This document shows, piece by piece, positions 20,457-31,065 of a stretch of DNA of 64,000 bases (within the stretch, counting starts at the first letter, position 1; every line of letters begins with the position of its first letter). Source of the stretch: Pseudomonas reinekei (GTDB taxonomy: Bacteria > Pseudomonadota > Gammaproteobacteria > Pseudomonadales > Pseudomonadaceae). The translations under genes were made by a program, and so were the position numbers. The notes under the pieces are model-generated. The model ran no database searches and was not told the DNA's origin. It saw nothing but the letters and a program-made list of their open reading frames with translations. The stretch lies in contig NZ_MSTQ01000003.1 in NCBI RefSeq assembly GCF_001945365.1, positions 1 through 64,000 of the forward strand, written 5' to 3'.

Positions 20457-23400
20457 ATGACGAACTCACAGACCACCCTGGCTTCCGATGTATTCAGGCC
20501 GGATGCGCACTATCAACACCTGATCAATGTCGTTCCACCCTGGTTGTGCCAGGCGACATCACAACGGCGTGAAGCGCTGAGCAACAGCACGCCAGGCATG
20601 CCGGCCAGCCTCAAAAGCGCCCCGGCCCATCAGCATGCGGAACTGGGCAAACTGATCACCCGCCATGTAACAAGCCAGAACCGGGTCGATCAGATGATGG
20701 CGAATCTGCAGAATCCGGCCGAATTCGCCGAACCTCTGCTGAAAGCCGAGCTCAAGACCCGCTTCGGCCTGGAACTGGACGTTCGCAATACCTTCCTGCG
20801 CCTGTACATCCCCGCCCACATCCCCTGGTTGCGCCTGAAATCAGGGGCCGCTCGCATCTGGACCGTGTCATTGCTGGAGGCGGTGCTGCACAACTTCGAA
20901 AGTGCCGAAACCGAAGCCGACGCTTTCGAACCCGTTTCGACTTACATCACCCCGCCTTCCACCAACGGGCAATTTCAAACCTTGCCGCAAGTCCTGGAAA
21001 AGATGCCCATCACAGCATTCACCCACCTGTGCCGGGAGTTGGACATCGGCCAACACTATAAAGCGTACCTGGAGGACAATCTTGGCATTAGTAATCCAGT
21101 GGCCTCGGCGCTACTGCGGCCGAAAATCCAGGACAGCCAGAAAAACGCGCTGACCGCCGCGTTGCAGATGGCACAGATGCAGAAGCTGCTGGGCAGTGAT
21201 GTCCACCCACTGATTATTGGCCTGCTGGACAACCTGCCGAATCTACGCTTGCGCGGTCAGCCCTGGGGCTGTCATGAGCTGACGATCATGAATGCTCGCC
21301 TGACCGGGATCCTGCTGTTTGCACCGGAGCTGGAAAGCGCACGGGAAACAGTCAGGGTAGTGGCGTACATTCCTGACGACCCCGAACATCCGATCAAGGA
21401 ATACCCCTCGTCCGCCGCCTTTGCCGAAGACTTGAGCCGACGTCTGCGCACCCCCGACTATCAACAGTTTTTCAGCCGCTTCATCGATCATGAGGATCGC
21501 GGGCACTTCTTCGCACAGTTGAACGCCCAGCTCGCACCCATCACCTGGCAACCGGTTCAGTCAGGCGATGCACGCCCGACCTGGCGCGAGTCGCCCAATG
21601 CGCGTGTCGACCTGCGCATCGCCTCAACGCCGATCAATGGGGACCTGTGGAATCATCTGTATCAATCCGCGCTCAACAAAATACTCAACGACGCTCGGGT
21701 CATCGCGGTATCCACCGCTACGGTCGACCAGAAAGCCCGCTGGGCACTCTGGGATTCTTTCACCGATATTGCCTCGACCCTGCTGAACATCGCGGCTTTT
21801 ATCGCCCTGCCGTTCATACCGTTCCTGGGCGAGACAATGCTTGCCTACATGGCTTACCAGTTGCTCGACGAAACCTTCGAGAGTGTCGTCGACTGGACCG
21901 AAGGCCAGCGCCGCGAGGCATTCGCGCACTTGATGGGCGTAGTGGAATCCGCCGTGCAATTGGGCACATTGGCGGCGGGTGGCGTGATCGCGGCGGGAGA
22001 ACTTCGCGCGGTTCTGCCCAAGGAAATCGTGGAATTCATGGACCGTTTCAATTCAGTGAAACGGCCGAACGGCCAAACGCGCTACTGGCAACCGGATCTC
22101 ACCACTTACGAACATCCCGCCACTGCTCCCGAAGAAGTGGAACCGGATGCGCTGGGGCTGCTGCGTCATCAGGGCAAAACCCTGCTGGCCCTGGAAGGCA
22201 AACACTACGCTGTCAGTGAAGACTCAGTGACGGGCGAACATCGCATCGACCACCCGACCCGCACTGACGCTTACAAACCGGTGGTTAAACACAACGGCGC
22301 CGGTGCCTGGCAATCCGAACTCGACCAACCTCTGAATTGGGACCAGGCCACCCTGCTGCGACGCGCCGGGCCAGACATGCAGCGCTTTTCCGAAATCGAA
22401 CGCGAACGCATGCTGACCATCAGTGGCACCCACGAAAACGTCCTGCGCAAGATGCATGTGAATGCCGGGCAAATACCACCGCTTCTGGCCGATACCCTCA
22501 AGCGTTTCAAGATCGACCAGGACATTCAAACCTTCATCGAGCAAATCGGCAGTGACCGATCGCAGATGTACCTCAAGGCCGACCCGGTTACCCAACTGGA
22601 ATTGCTCAACGCCAACGGCTACTGGCCGCAAGGCAAAGGCCTGCGATTGACGAATGCGCAAGGCCAGACACTGTGGCAAAGCCCGGCACCGGATGCGCCG
22701 CGCCTGACCATTGATGTCACTCAGCTCAACGACGGCGACTTGCTCAAAACCTTCCTGCTGGCGCTGTCGGATGAAGAAGCAAGCACCTTGATGGGCGAAG
22801 AATTCGGCCTGCCCGCCCCTCGCCTCGACAGTCGTACCCGCAGCCTGCGCCAAACACTGGCGCAACTCGCTCAACGCCAACGCCAAAGCCTGTTCGATCA
22901 GCGTTACCGCACACTCGAACGGGGTGCGGTTGCAGCGGTACAAACCCTGATGGACGCCGAACCCGGTTTACCGAGCATGATCGCGGAAGCGATTGCAGCA
23001 ACGGCCAACGACGTGGAACTGCAACAGCTCAAGAACGGCAACGTTTCCCCAAGGCTGGCGCAGCTGGGCGAGGAAGCCAGATTGCAGGTACGCGTGACCC
23101 GCGCGTATGAAGGGCTCGAGCTGCCATCGACCGAGGACAATATCGACACCGATTGCGTGGCCCTTCACTCGCTGGAAAACTTGCCAGGCTGGAGCGGACA
23201 CGTGCACCTGGAAATTCGTCACTACAGCCCCGACGGGCGCCTGATCGACAGCCTGGGCAGCGTCGACGCCAGCGTGCGCAAAATACTGGTGCTCAACGCA
23301 GACGGCACCTATCAGGCGTTCGATCAGGCCGCAGAAGAACTCAGCGGATCGACCTCATTCTTTACCGGCCTGCTGCAGGCGTTACCGGACAGCGAACGCA

Positions 23401-25481
23401 CGGCGCTGAACGTCCAAATCGGTGACGACAGCGGACTCAAACAACTGATTCGCCAACACACCGTCAGCCGCGAGGCACTGCGCGCATTGCTGGGTCGGCA
23501 GGTCAATATCAAGCCGGCCTACGATCCGAACGTCATGCGGCTGTTGGGCGGCGTCGATGGTTACCGACAGATGCCCCCGCGCACACCGCCCTTGCAAGCC
23601 CGTGTCCGGTCCTTGTTCCCGCATCTGTCCGACGAGGAACTCGATGCGTTTGTCGAGCGCCTGCAACAACACCCGACAGGACCACGGGCAGAACTGAGTC
23701 GCCTGATGGTTGAGCATTCGCGGCTCTACGACACCCTGCACCCCTGGTGCAACGATATTCCGCCCTCTATACCTGATACCCAAACCCGGCTCACACCGGA
23801 ACAAATCACCGCCCAGACACACGCTCGAAGGCAGTTCATGATCGATTTACTGGAGTGTTGGCGGCTTCAATGGGCGCCCACGCAAAACGGATTCGCCACG
23901 ACCGACTTCAATTTCTTCCAACCTATAATTGGCGAGCTGCCTGTGCTGAGTGCCGACTTCAGCCGTATTCAATTGCTGACAATGGATGGCTGTGGCGCCA
24001 CACGGGGCACCGAGACGTTTTTGCGCAGCTTTACCGGATTGCGCACCCTGAAATTGCGATACTTCAACCTGGGTCGGCTTCCAGACGTGCTCGGCCAGCT
24101 TCAACTTGAAGAACTGATTCTCAGCGATTGCTCGATCAGCCTCAGCCCCGAGGCCCACGCCACGCTCGCCGCGCAGCATCAACTAATCACGCTGGACATG
24201 TACAACAATCCACTGGGCCGGGTGCCGGATGTCGGCAGCATGCCCAATCTGAATTACATCGACCTCTCGCGCACGGGTATCTCTGAGCTGCCCAAGGATT
24301 TGCTGTCGCGCCCACGCTTGCGCACGGCACTGTTCAACGACAACCGGATCGAAGACTTGCCCGCTGCCCTCTTCTCACTTCCAACCGGCGCTCAGGACGG
24401 ATTCGACCTGGGCAACAACCCGCTGTCGACCGCAACCCGCGAACGCCTGAAGCACCACTACCTGATCACAGGTCAGGACTTCGGTATCTTTGCCGATGCG
24501 CAAGACCTGCGACGCACGCAAGCGCTTTATCCGATGATGGACCTGGAAGAGGCCAGCAAATTCGTTTATTCACTGCCCGGCACACTGGACGAGGGGCGAG
24601 CCGAACTGACTCGCCTGGAAGGCGAACTTGCCACCCTGGAAACCGAGCTGTCAGCCTGGACGGCTGATATCCCCGCTCTCCATCCCGTCACCCAGCAACC
24701 GTTCAGCGCGCAACAATTGCTGAACGAGCATTGGGCCCGAGACGAGTTCAAACAGGTTGTGCTGCGATGCTGGCGTCGGGAGACCGGGGCCGAAGACATG
24801 AGCGACTTATTGCAACCCAACTACGACTTGAGCGTGGACACCCACATTACCGGCGACTTGCCGACACTGAGTGCAGACTTCAGCCATGTCACGATGGTTT
24901 ATCTGAACAGCGAAAGCGGCATGCCCATCGGCGTGAGCCCGTTCCTGGAACGCTTCCCGAAACTCAAGACCCTGAGCCTGCGCGATTTTCACCTGGGCGA
25001 TATCCCGGAGGCGATTTTCCGCATGGGCGAGCTGACCTCGTTGAACCTCCCGGACTGCAACATCACCCTGACTGCACAAAGCGTCCTGAACCTGTCCGAG
25101 ATGACGCGGCTGGACTTCCTGGACTTGAGTAACAATCCGCTGGTACTCGCACCGGATATCAGTCAGATGACCGAGCTGGCCACCCTGCAACTGGACAACT
25201 GCCACCTCACCGAGCTGCCTGCCGGCCTGTTGCAACTCAAAAGCCTGGACATCGCCAACCTGAGCGGTAACGAGATCACCCGAATACCCAGCGATATTCT
25301 TGAACTGCCGATGGAGGCTGCCGAAAGCATCGACCTGAGCGGCAATCCGTTCAACGAAGCCGGTTTGAAAATCCTGATCGAATACTTCAGGTTGACCAAT
25401 ATCGACTTCGGGGTTGAGGGCGTGATCGAGCGCGCAGAGCTGGAGGTGTCGTCTTCCGGAGAATCGGACCCCGACGAGTAA
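20457..25481 (+). CDS. Large toxin-like protein: DUF6543-type N-terminus plus duplicated LRR module (1674 aa)
   Basis: The long N-terminal part (about 1-900) resembles the DUF6543/dermonecrotic-toxin-like region of giant Pseudomonas effectors. It includes two hydrophobic stretches near 435-465 (TLLNIAAFIALPFIPFLGE) and 496-520 that could insert in membranes. Two leucine-rich-repeat blocks follow, with units like LITLDMYNNPLGRVPDV and LDFLDLSNNPL. Each block is preceded by the same helical linker (RAELSRL..W..DIP, then a CWR segment, then LPVLSADFS or LPTLSADFS) and closed by a similar tail. The module of about 300 residues is thus present twice (about 1077-1380 and 1381-1674). Proteins of this build usually end in a NEL ubiquitin-ligase domain; here the protein stops right after the second LRR. 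No signal peptide; weak ribosome-binding site. It splits argR from aruC. Confidence 0.75.
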   Translation: MTNSQTTLASDVFRPDAHYQHLINVVPPWLCQATSQRREALSNSTPGMPASLKSAPAHQHAELGKLITRHVTSQNRVDQMMANLQNPAEFAEPLLKAELKTRFGLELDVRNTFLRLYIPAHIPWLRLKSGAARIWTVSLLEAVLHNFESAETEADAFEPVSTYITPPSTNGQFQTLPQVLEKMPITAFTHLCRELDIGQHYKAYLEDNLGISNPVASALLRPKIQDSQKNALTAALQMAQMQKLLGSDVHPLIIGLLDNLPNLRLRGQPWGCHELTIMNARLTGILLFAPELESARETVRVVAYIPDDPEHPIKEYPSSAAFAEDLSRRLRTPDYQQFFSRFIDHEDRGHFFAQLNAQLAPITWQPVQSGDARPTWRESPNARVDLRIASTPINGDLWNHLYQSALNKILNDARVIAVSTATVDQKARWALWDSFTDIASTLLNIAAFIALPFIPFLGETMLAYMAYQLLDETFESVVDWTEGQRREAFAHLMGVVESAVQLGTLAAGGVIAAGELRAVLPKEIVEFMDRFNSVKRPNGQTRYWQPDLTTYEHPATAPEEVEPDALGLLRHQGKTLLALEGKHYAVSEDSVTGEHRIDHPTRTDAYKPVVKHNGAGAWQSELDQPLNWDQATLLRRAGPDMQRFSEIERERMLTISGTHENVLRKMHVNAGQIPPLLADTLKRFKIDQDIQTFIEQIGSDRSQMYLKADPVTQLELLNANGYWPQGKGLRLTNAQGQTLWQSPAPDAPRLTIDVTQLNDGDLLKTFLLALSDEEASTLMGEEFGLPAPRLDSRTRSLRQTLAQLAQRQRQSLFDQRYRTLERGAVAAVQTLMDAEPGLPSMIAEAIAATANDVELQQLKNGNVSPRLAQLGEEARLQVRVTRAYEGLELPSTEDNIDTDCVALHSLENLPGWSGHVHLEIRHYSPDGRLIDSLGSVDASVRKILVLNADGTYQAFDQAAEELSGSTSFFTGLLQALPDSERTALNVQIGDDSGLKQLIRQHTVSREALRALLGRQVNIKPAYDPNVMRLLGGVDGYRQMPPRTPPLQARVRSLFPHLSDEELDAFVERLQQHPTGPRAELSRLMVEHSRLYDTLHPWCNDIPPSIPDTQTRLTPEQITAQTHARRQFMIDLLECWRLQWAPTQNGFATTDFNFFQPIIGELPVLSADFSRIQLLTMDGCGATRGTETFLRSFTGLRTLKLRYFNLGRLPDVLGQLQLEELILSDCSISLSPEAHATLAAQHQLITLDMYNNPLGRVPDVGSMPNLNYIDLSRTGISELPKDLLSRPRLRTALFNDNRIEDLPAALFSLPTGAQDGFDLGNNPLSTATRERLKHHYLITGQDFGIFADAQDLRRTQALYPMMDLEEASKFVYSLPGTLDEGRAELTRLEGELATLETELSAWTADIPALHPVTQQPFSAQQLLNEHWARDEFKQVVLRCWRRETGAEDMSDLLQPNYDLSVDTHITGDLPTLSADFSHVTMVYLNSESGMPIGVSPFLERFPKLKTLSLRDFHLGDIPEAIFRMGELTSLNLPDCNITLTAQSVLNLSEMTRLDFLDLSNNPLVLAPDISQMTELATLQLDNCHLTELPAGLLQLKSLDIANLSGNEITRIPSDILELPMEAAESIDLSGNPFNEAGLKILIEYFRLTNIDFGVEGVIERAELEVSSSGESDPDE

Positions 25482-25497
25482 CCCCGTCAGGCGCGGA

Positions 25498-26478
25498 TCA
25501 ACCGCGCTCCGACGGTACCGAGGACAACTCGAACGGACTGCTGCTGCGCCGCTGGTTGCGGTCTTCCCGCGGCGTGGCGCCGAAGAAGTTGCGGTAGGCG
25601 CTGGAGAAGTGTGGCCCCGAAGAGAAGCCGCACGACAGGCCGATCTGGATGATCGACTTGCTGGTTTGCATCAACATCTGCCGGGCCTTGTTCAAGCGCA
25701 GTTCCAGATAGTACTGGCTTGGCACGCGGTTGAGGTATTGCTTGAAGATCCGCTCCAGCTGCCGACGGGACACGCACACGTGCTGGGCGATTTCGTCGGT
25801 GGTCAGTGGTTCTTCAATATTGGCTTCCATCAGCAACACCGCCTGGGTGAGCTTCGGATGGCTGGAACCGAGGCGGTTCTGCAACGGGATGCGTTGGCGT
25901 TCACCCCCCTCGCGGATGCGTTCGACCACCAGTTCTTCCGAGACCGCGCCAGCCAGTTCCGCACCGTGGTCACGGGCCAATACCGCCAACAGCAAATCGA
26001 GCACCGACATACCGCCACACGCGGTCAGGCGATCGCGATCCCAGTCAAACAGGTGGCTGGTGGCGATGACCTTCGGGAAACGCTCGGCGAAATCGTCCTG
26101 CCAGCGCCAGTGCACGGCGGCGCGATAGCCATCGAGCAAACCAAGTTGCGCCAACGGGTACACACCGGCCGACAAGCCGCCGATCACGCAACCGGCACGC
26201 ACCAGTTGCTTGAGCGCACTGCTGAGCGCCGGCGCCAGGGTGGTCGGTGGCTCGTCAGCGAGCAGGAACAGTTTCTGGAAGTTTTCGAGCTTGCCGGTCC
26301 AGGCTTCGCCGGGCAATTGCCACTCGCCTTCGACCGGTGGTTCGGCCTGCAGGAACGACAGTTCGTAAACGACGTCCGGATGCACACGCTGGGCAACGCG
26401 CAAGGCCTCCTCAGCCAGCGCAAGCGTCAGTGCTTTAGTGCTGGGCCAAATCAGGAAACCAATTCGATGGGCAGTCAT
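25498..26478 (-). CDS. argR: ArgR, AraC-family arginine regulator (326 aa)
   Basis: The arginine-responsive activator/repressor of aot, aru and arginine biosynthetic genes in Pseudomonas. The N-terminal DJ-1/PfpI-like sensing domain (about 1-190) begins HRIGFLIWPSTKALTLALAEEALR and has the GGLSAGVYPLAQLGLL elbow. The C-terminal AraC HTH (about 215-310) has ISVSRRQLERIF-type first helix-turn-helix (VCVSRRQLERIFK) and the second with IIQIGLSCGFSSGPHFSSAYRNFFGATP. Start ATG 26478 opens the conserved part. In P. aeruginosa it is transcribed with aot and directly precedes aru; here a 5-kb gene intervenes. Confidence 0.94.
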   Translation of the reverse strand: MTAHRIGFLIWPSTKALTLALAEEALRVAQRVHPDVVYELSFLQAEPPVEGEWQLPGEAWTGKLENFQKLFLLADEPPTTLAPALSSALKQLVRAGCVIGGLSAGVYPLAQLGLLDGYRAAVHWRWQDDFAERFPKVIATSHLFDWDRDRLTACGGMSVLDLLLAVLARDHGAELAGAVSEELVVERIREGGERQRIPLQNRLGSSHPKLTQAVLLMEANIEEPLTTDEIAQHVCVSRRQLERIFKQYLNRVPSQYYLELRLNKARQMLMQTSKSIIQIGLSCGFSSGPHFSSAYRNFFGATPREDRNQRRSSSPFELSSVPSERG

Positions 26479-26570
26479 GGCGGGCAATCCGAAACGAAGA
26501 ACGGTGATGAAGGCATGGGCCAATGCTAGCCCGTAAATGAACGCAAATCTTCAAACCTTCACAGATCTAA

Positions 26571-26662
26571 TGTGGGAGCTAGCCTGCTAGCGAACGCGAT
26601 GGATCAGCCGACATCAGTATTGAATGTCACACCGCATTCGCGAGCAGGCTCGCTCCCACAGG
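26571..26662. repeat. REP doublet between argR and aotP
   Basis: TGTGGGAGCTAGCCTGCTAGCGA (from 26571) and inverted CGCGAGCAGGCTCGCTCCCACAGG (ending 26662). The two arms are of slightly different REP subtypes. It sits in the argR-aotP gap of about 245 bp and may partly uncouple argR from the aot transcript. Confidence 0.88.
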
Positions 26663-26724
26663 GGATCGGGTCAGTCTCTAGACCGCGAAGCATGCACTAT
26701 CCCGGTGCACAACGGCAGCCCTGA

Positions 26725-27489
<765 letters not shown>

Positions 27490-27512
27490 GCGGTCGGTTC
27501 TCACAAAAACAG

Positions 27513-28625
27513 TCAGTCGTTGAGCAAGCGCCCGTGACGCAGCGCTTCGCGCCCCGCCACCTTGGCCAGCCAGAAACCGGGTTGGGCATAACGCAGCCGC
27601 TCAATGGCAAACAGCACCCCGGACGTACCAGCACACACCGTGCTGACCCGATCCGCCAGCGGATCGATCACTTCAAAAATCTCATCGCCCGCCTCAACCC
27701 ATTCACCCGGTTGACGCAGGAAACTCACCACGCCGGGATGCGGCGCGAACAACAATTCCGTGCCTTCGAACGGCAGGCCTTCGCACGCGTCCTGTGCAGG
27801 TTTCGGCCAGTCGCCGCTGATCAGCCCTTGCTCGGCGAGGAACGCCAGAATGCCTTCGGCATACGCTTCGGTTTCAGCACGACCGGTGTCGGCCTGCCCC
27901 CCCAGCTCAAGGGTCGTCGCCAGGCACGCCAGTGGAATCTGCGCGTCCGGGAACAGACGCGACAAGCGCAGCCACGGCAGCGAACAGGCTTCGTCGAAGG
28001 AGCTGCCGCCGGAATCTTCCGCCAGCAGACCCACACGCACGTTCAGGTGTGCAGCCAGCGAACGCCACTGCGGCCAGTGCTGCGGCAAGGCGTACATGTG
28101 CAGCGCCGCTTCGGCATCGCAATGCAAGTCCAGCACCACATCCGCGGTGCAGGCATGGCTGAGCAAAATGCGTTGCATGCCCTGCAACTGGCTGCTGGCC
28201 GGTGGCAATGCAGCGAGATGATCTGCCATGGCCTGTCGGATCATTCGGATATTGGCGTGCGGATCATCGCCGAGGCTGTCGGCCAACGTAGACGCGACCG
28301 GCGCGCTCAGCTCGACGAAATCGCGATTGAAATTCTTGCCGCTGCCCGCCTCGAAACGCCCTTGATGACTGCCTTGCAGCAGTTGACCGAGGCCCAGTGG
28401 ATTGGCCACTGGCACCAGTTCAATCACGCCGTTCAACAGGCCTTGGGATTCAAGTTCGGCCAGGCGTTTTTTCAGCGCCCAGGCGGTGCGCATGCCCGGC
28501 AGTTCATCGGCGTGGAGGCTGGCCTGGATGTAGGCCTTGCGTTCGCCACTGCCGAAGCGGAACACCGAAATCTGGCGCTCGCTGCCCAAATGGTTCCACG
28601 GCAATACATGATCGATGCGTTCCAT
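27513..28625 (-). CDS. aotO: AotO, AstE/AspA-family protein of the arginine transport operon (370 aa)
   Basis: A member of the succinylglutamate desuccinylase/aspartoacylase family placed inside the transporter operon, as in P. aeruginosa. Zinc ligands are visible as H and E in QASLHADELPGMRTAW (about 37-41) and H in VLDLHCDAEAALHMY (about 195), so the hydrolase site seems intact. In P. aeruginosa AotO is not needed for uptake and its reaction is not established. It probably trims an acylated amino acid related to arginine use. One base separates it from aotM. Confidence 0.9.
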   Translation of the reverse strand: MERIDHVLPWNHLGSERQISVFRFGSGERKAYIQASLHADELPGMRTAWALKKRLAELESQGLLNGVIELVPVANPLGLGQLLQGSHQGRFEAGSGKNFNRDFVELSAPVASTLADSLGDDPHANIRMIRQAMADHLAALPPASSQLQGMQRILLSHACTADVVLDLHCDAEAALHMYALPQHWPQWRSLAAHLNVRVGLLAEDSGGSSFDEACSLPWLRLSRLFPDAQIPLACLATTLELGGQADTGRAETEAYAEGILAFLAEQGLISGDWPKPAQDACEGLPFEGTELLFAPHPGVVSFLRQPGEWVEAGDEIFEVIDPLADRVSTVCAGTSGVLFAIERLRYAQPGFWLAKVAGREALRHGRLLND

Positions 28626-28626
28626 A

Positions 28627-29325
28627 TCAGTGCTTCCGCGGAGCCAGGTAGCCCAACCAGCGGCGCTCGGCCAGTTTGAACAGCTTCACCAGGATGAAGG
28701 TCAGGCACAGGTAGAACACACCCGCCGTGATGTACGCCTCGAACGGCAGATAGAACTGGGCGTTGACCGTGCGCGCGGCGCCGGTGATGTCGATCAGGGT
28801 CACGATGGAGGCCAGACTGGTGGTCTGCAGCATCATGATCACTTCGTTGCTGTACTGCGGCAGCGCCCGGCGCAGGGCCGATGGCAACAGGATGCGTTTG
28901 TACATCTTGAAGCGCGACATACCCATGGCCTTGGCGGCTTCGATCTCGCCGTTCGGCGTGGCGCGCAGGCTGCCGGCGATGATTTCGGCGGTGTAGGCGC
29001 TGGTGTTGATGGCGAACGCCAGGCACGCACAGAACGTGGCACTGGACAGCCATGGCCAGAGGAAGCTCTCGCGTACCGCCTCGAACTGCGCCAGACCGTA
29101 GTAGATCAAGAACAACTGCACCAGCATCGGCGTGCCACGGATCACGTAGGTGTAGAGCCAGGCCGACAGGTTGACGACCGGATTCTTCGAGACGCGCATC
29201 AAGCCCAGCGGCAACGCACACAGCAGGCCGAAAAACAGCGACAGTGCGAGCAATTTGAGGGTAGTCACCAGGCCGCCGAGATACAGCGGCATGGCCTCCC
29301 AAATGACGTTGTAGTCGAAGATCAT
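28627..29325 (-). CDS. aotM: AotM, arginine/ornithine ABC permease (232 aa)
   Basis: One of two inner-membrane permease subunits. It is HisM-like with five or so membrane helices and the EAA loop that docks to the ATPase (EIEAAKAMGMSRFKMYKRILLPSALRRALP). Its ATG overlaps the stop codon of aotQ by four bases, so the two permeases are translationally coupled and made in equal amount. Confidence 0.94.
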   Translation of the reverse strand: MIFDYNVIWEAMPLYLGGLVTTLKLLALSLFFGLLCALPLGLMRVSKNPVVNLSAWLYTYVIRGTPMLVQLFLIYYGLAQFEAVRESFLWPWLSSATFCACLAFAINTSAYTAEIIAGSLRATPNGEIEAAKAMGMSRFKMYKRILLPSALRRALPQYSNEVIMMLQTTSLASIVTLIDITGAARTVNAQFYLPFEAYITAGVFYLCLTFILVKLFKLAERRWLGYLAPRKH

Positions 29326-30011
29326 AGATCAGCCGCCCTTACGCCTACCGAGTAGCGCTTCTCAAGGTGACGCAATGCCAGCAACGAGACACTGGTAATC
29401 ACCAGGTACATCGCCGCCACTGCGAGGAAGAAGGTGAAAGGTTCGCGGGTGGCGTCTGCCGCCTGCTTGGCCTTGAACATCATGTCTTGCAGGCCCACCA
29501 CCGAAATCAGCGCGGTGGCCTTGGTCAATACCAGCCAGTTGTTGGTGAAGCCAGGAATCGCCAGGCGAATCATCTGTGGCACCAACACCCGGAAGAACAC
29601 CTGAAAACTGCTCATGCCATAGGCCATGCCCGCTTCGGCCTGCCCCTTGGGGATCGCCATGAACGCGCCGCGGAAGGTTTCCGACAGGTACGCACCGAAG
29701 ATGAAACCCAGGGTGCCGATACCGGCAGCCAACGGATTGAGGTCGATGTAGTCGTCAAAGCCGAGCATCGGCGCGACGCGGTTGAGCAGGTCCTGACCGC
29801 CGTAGAAGATCAGCAGGATCAGCACCAGGTCGGGAATACCGCGAATCACGGTGGAATACAGATCGCCCAGCCAGGCCAGCCAGCGCACCGGCGACAGTCG
29901 CAGCGCCACGCCGATCAGGCCCAGAACGATGGCCAGGGCCATGGACGACAAGGCGAGCTGAAGCGTCAGCCAAGCGCCATCGAGGATGACAGCCCCGTAG
30001 CCTTTCAACAT
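29322..30011 (-). CDS. aotQ: AotQ, arginine/ornithine ABC permease (229 aa)
   Basis: The partner permease, HisQ-like. It has the EAA motif segment GQAEAGMAYGMSSFQVFFRVLVPQ in the cytoplasmic loop and hydrophobic helices at about 12-35, 55-75, 90-110, 155-175 and 195-215. It follows aotJ by 92 bp and overlaps aotM by four bases. Confidence 0.94.
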   Translation of the reverse strand: MLKGYGAVILDGAWLTLQLALSSMALAIVLGLIGVALRLSPVRWLAWLGDLYSTVIRGIPDLVLILLIFYGGQDLLNRVAPMLGFDDYIDLNPLAAGIGTLGFIFGAYLSETFRGAFMAIPKGQAEAGMAYGMSSFQVFFRVLVPQMIRLAIPGFTNNWLVLTKATALISVVGLQDMMFKAKQAADATREPFTFFLAVAAMYLVITSVSLLALRHLEKRYSVGVRAADL

Positions 30012-30103
30012 GATTCAGGTCCTCGAAAGTTGGGATGAAAAAATGGCGCAAACCTCAGAGATCCTGCTGCTTGCGCCATTTCGGACTTGTCGTTGCGACG
30101 TAT

Positions 30104-30880
30104 TTACTTGCCGTAAATGTCGAAGTCGAAGTACTTGTCCTGGATTTGCTTGTACTTGCCGTTCTCACGGATGGCAGCGATCGCGGTGTTGATCTTGTCT
30201 TTCAACGCGTCACCTTTGCGAACGGCGATACCCACGCCATCGCCGAAGTATTTAACGTCGGTGAACGCCGGGCCAACGAAAGCGAAGCCTTTACCGGCGT
30301 CGGTTTTCAGGAAGCCGTCATTCAACAAGGTAGCGTCTGCCACGGTGCCGTCGAGGCGACCGGCGGACACATCGAGGTAAATTTCATTCTGCGAACCGTA
30401 AGGCTTGATCTCGGCACCCAACGGGGCCAGGACTTCGCGGGCGAAACGCTCGTGGATCGAACCACGCTGCACGCCAATGTTCTTGCCCTTGAGCTCGGTC
30501 AGGCCTTCGCTGACCTGAGTGCCGGCCTTCATGACCAGGCGAGCCGGGGTGTTGTAGTACTTGTTGGTGAAGTCCACGGACTTCTTGCGGTCTTCAGTGA
30601 TCGACATGGACGACAGGATCGCGTCGATCTTGCGCACTTTCAGTGCCGGGATCAGGCCGTCGAACTCTTGCTCGACCCACACACACTTGACCTTCATCTC
30701 TTCGCACAGGGCGTTGCCGATGTCGTAGTCAAAACCAACAATGCTGCCATCCGGTGCTTTCGAAGCGAACGGAGGGTAAGCCGCTTCGATACCGATCTTC
30801 AGAGGTTTTTCGTCGGCGAAGGTCGGCAGGGACAGCACGGAGGCAAGTGCCAGGGCGCCAAGCAGCACGAGTTTCTTCAT
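30104..30880 (-). CDS. aotJ: AotJ, periplasmic arginine/ornithine-binding protein (258 aa)
   Basis: Captures arginine and ornithine in the periplasm for AotQM. Signal peptide [22 protein letters not shown], cleaved before DEKPLKIG. The fold is a type II binding protein (HisJ/ArtJ-like) with [34 protein letters not shown] and the [15 protein letters not shown] ligand segment. Start ATG 30880 gives the signal peptide; the upstream extension is not conserved. First gene of the operon. Confidence 0.95.
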   Translation of the reverse strand: MKKLVLLGALALASVLSLPTFADEKPLKIGIEAAYPPFASKAPDGSIVGFDYDIGNALCEEMKVKCVWVEQEFDGLIPALKVRKIDAILSSMSITEDRKKSVDFTNKYYNTPARLVMKAGTQVSEGLTELKGKNIGVQRGSIHERFAREVLAPLGAEIKPYGSQNEIYLDVSAGRLDGTVADATLLNDGFLKTDAGKGFAFVGPAFTDVKYFGDGVGIAVRKGDALKDKINTAIAAIRENGKYKQIQDKYFDFDIYGK

Positions 30881-31028
30881 GTTGGGACTCCATCGGTAAA
30901 GGGCTGAAACGGCAGAGTGAGCATTAGCCCAATATGCGAATGAGTGGAACCGCAAAGCAGTGCTGCGTCCTGGGAAGCAGATGTTGAAATTCAACACCTG
31001 CAACGACGAGCGAGTGATCGGCATTCTA

Positions 31029-31065
31029 ACGACAGGCCCGAAGCCGATATTTCTTCAATGCGACA
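31029..31065 (-). promoter_or_regulatory. Predicted ArgR site upstream of aotJ
   Basis: On the minus strand TGTCGC-N8-AA matches the ArgR half-site exactly at 31065-31050. A second TGTCG core lies at 31034-31030, 31 bp away, about three helical turns, though without the trailing AA. They sit 150-185 bp upstream of the aotJ ATG, a fitting place for arginine-dependent activation of the aot operon. Confidence 0.6.

Noticed and set aside
23745..23760. C-N-D in the LRR protein as a NEL-type catalytic motif
   Set aside because: It lies before the first LRR block in the repeated linker, whose second copy has T-A-D there; NEL domains follow the LRR and have other conserved residues that are absent.
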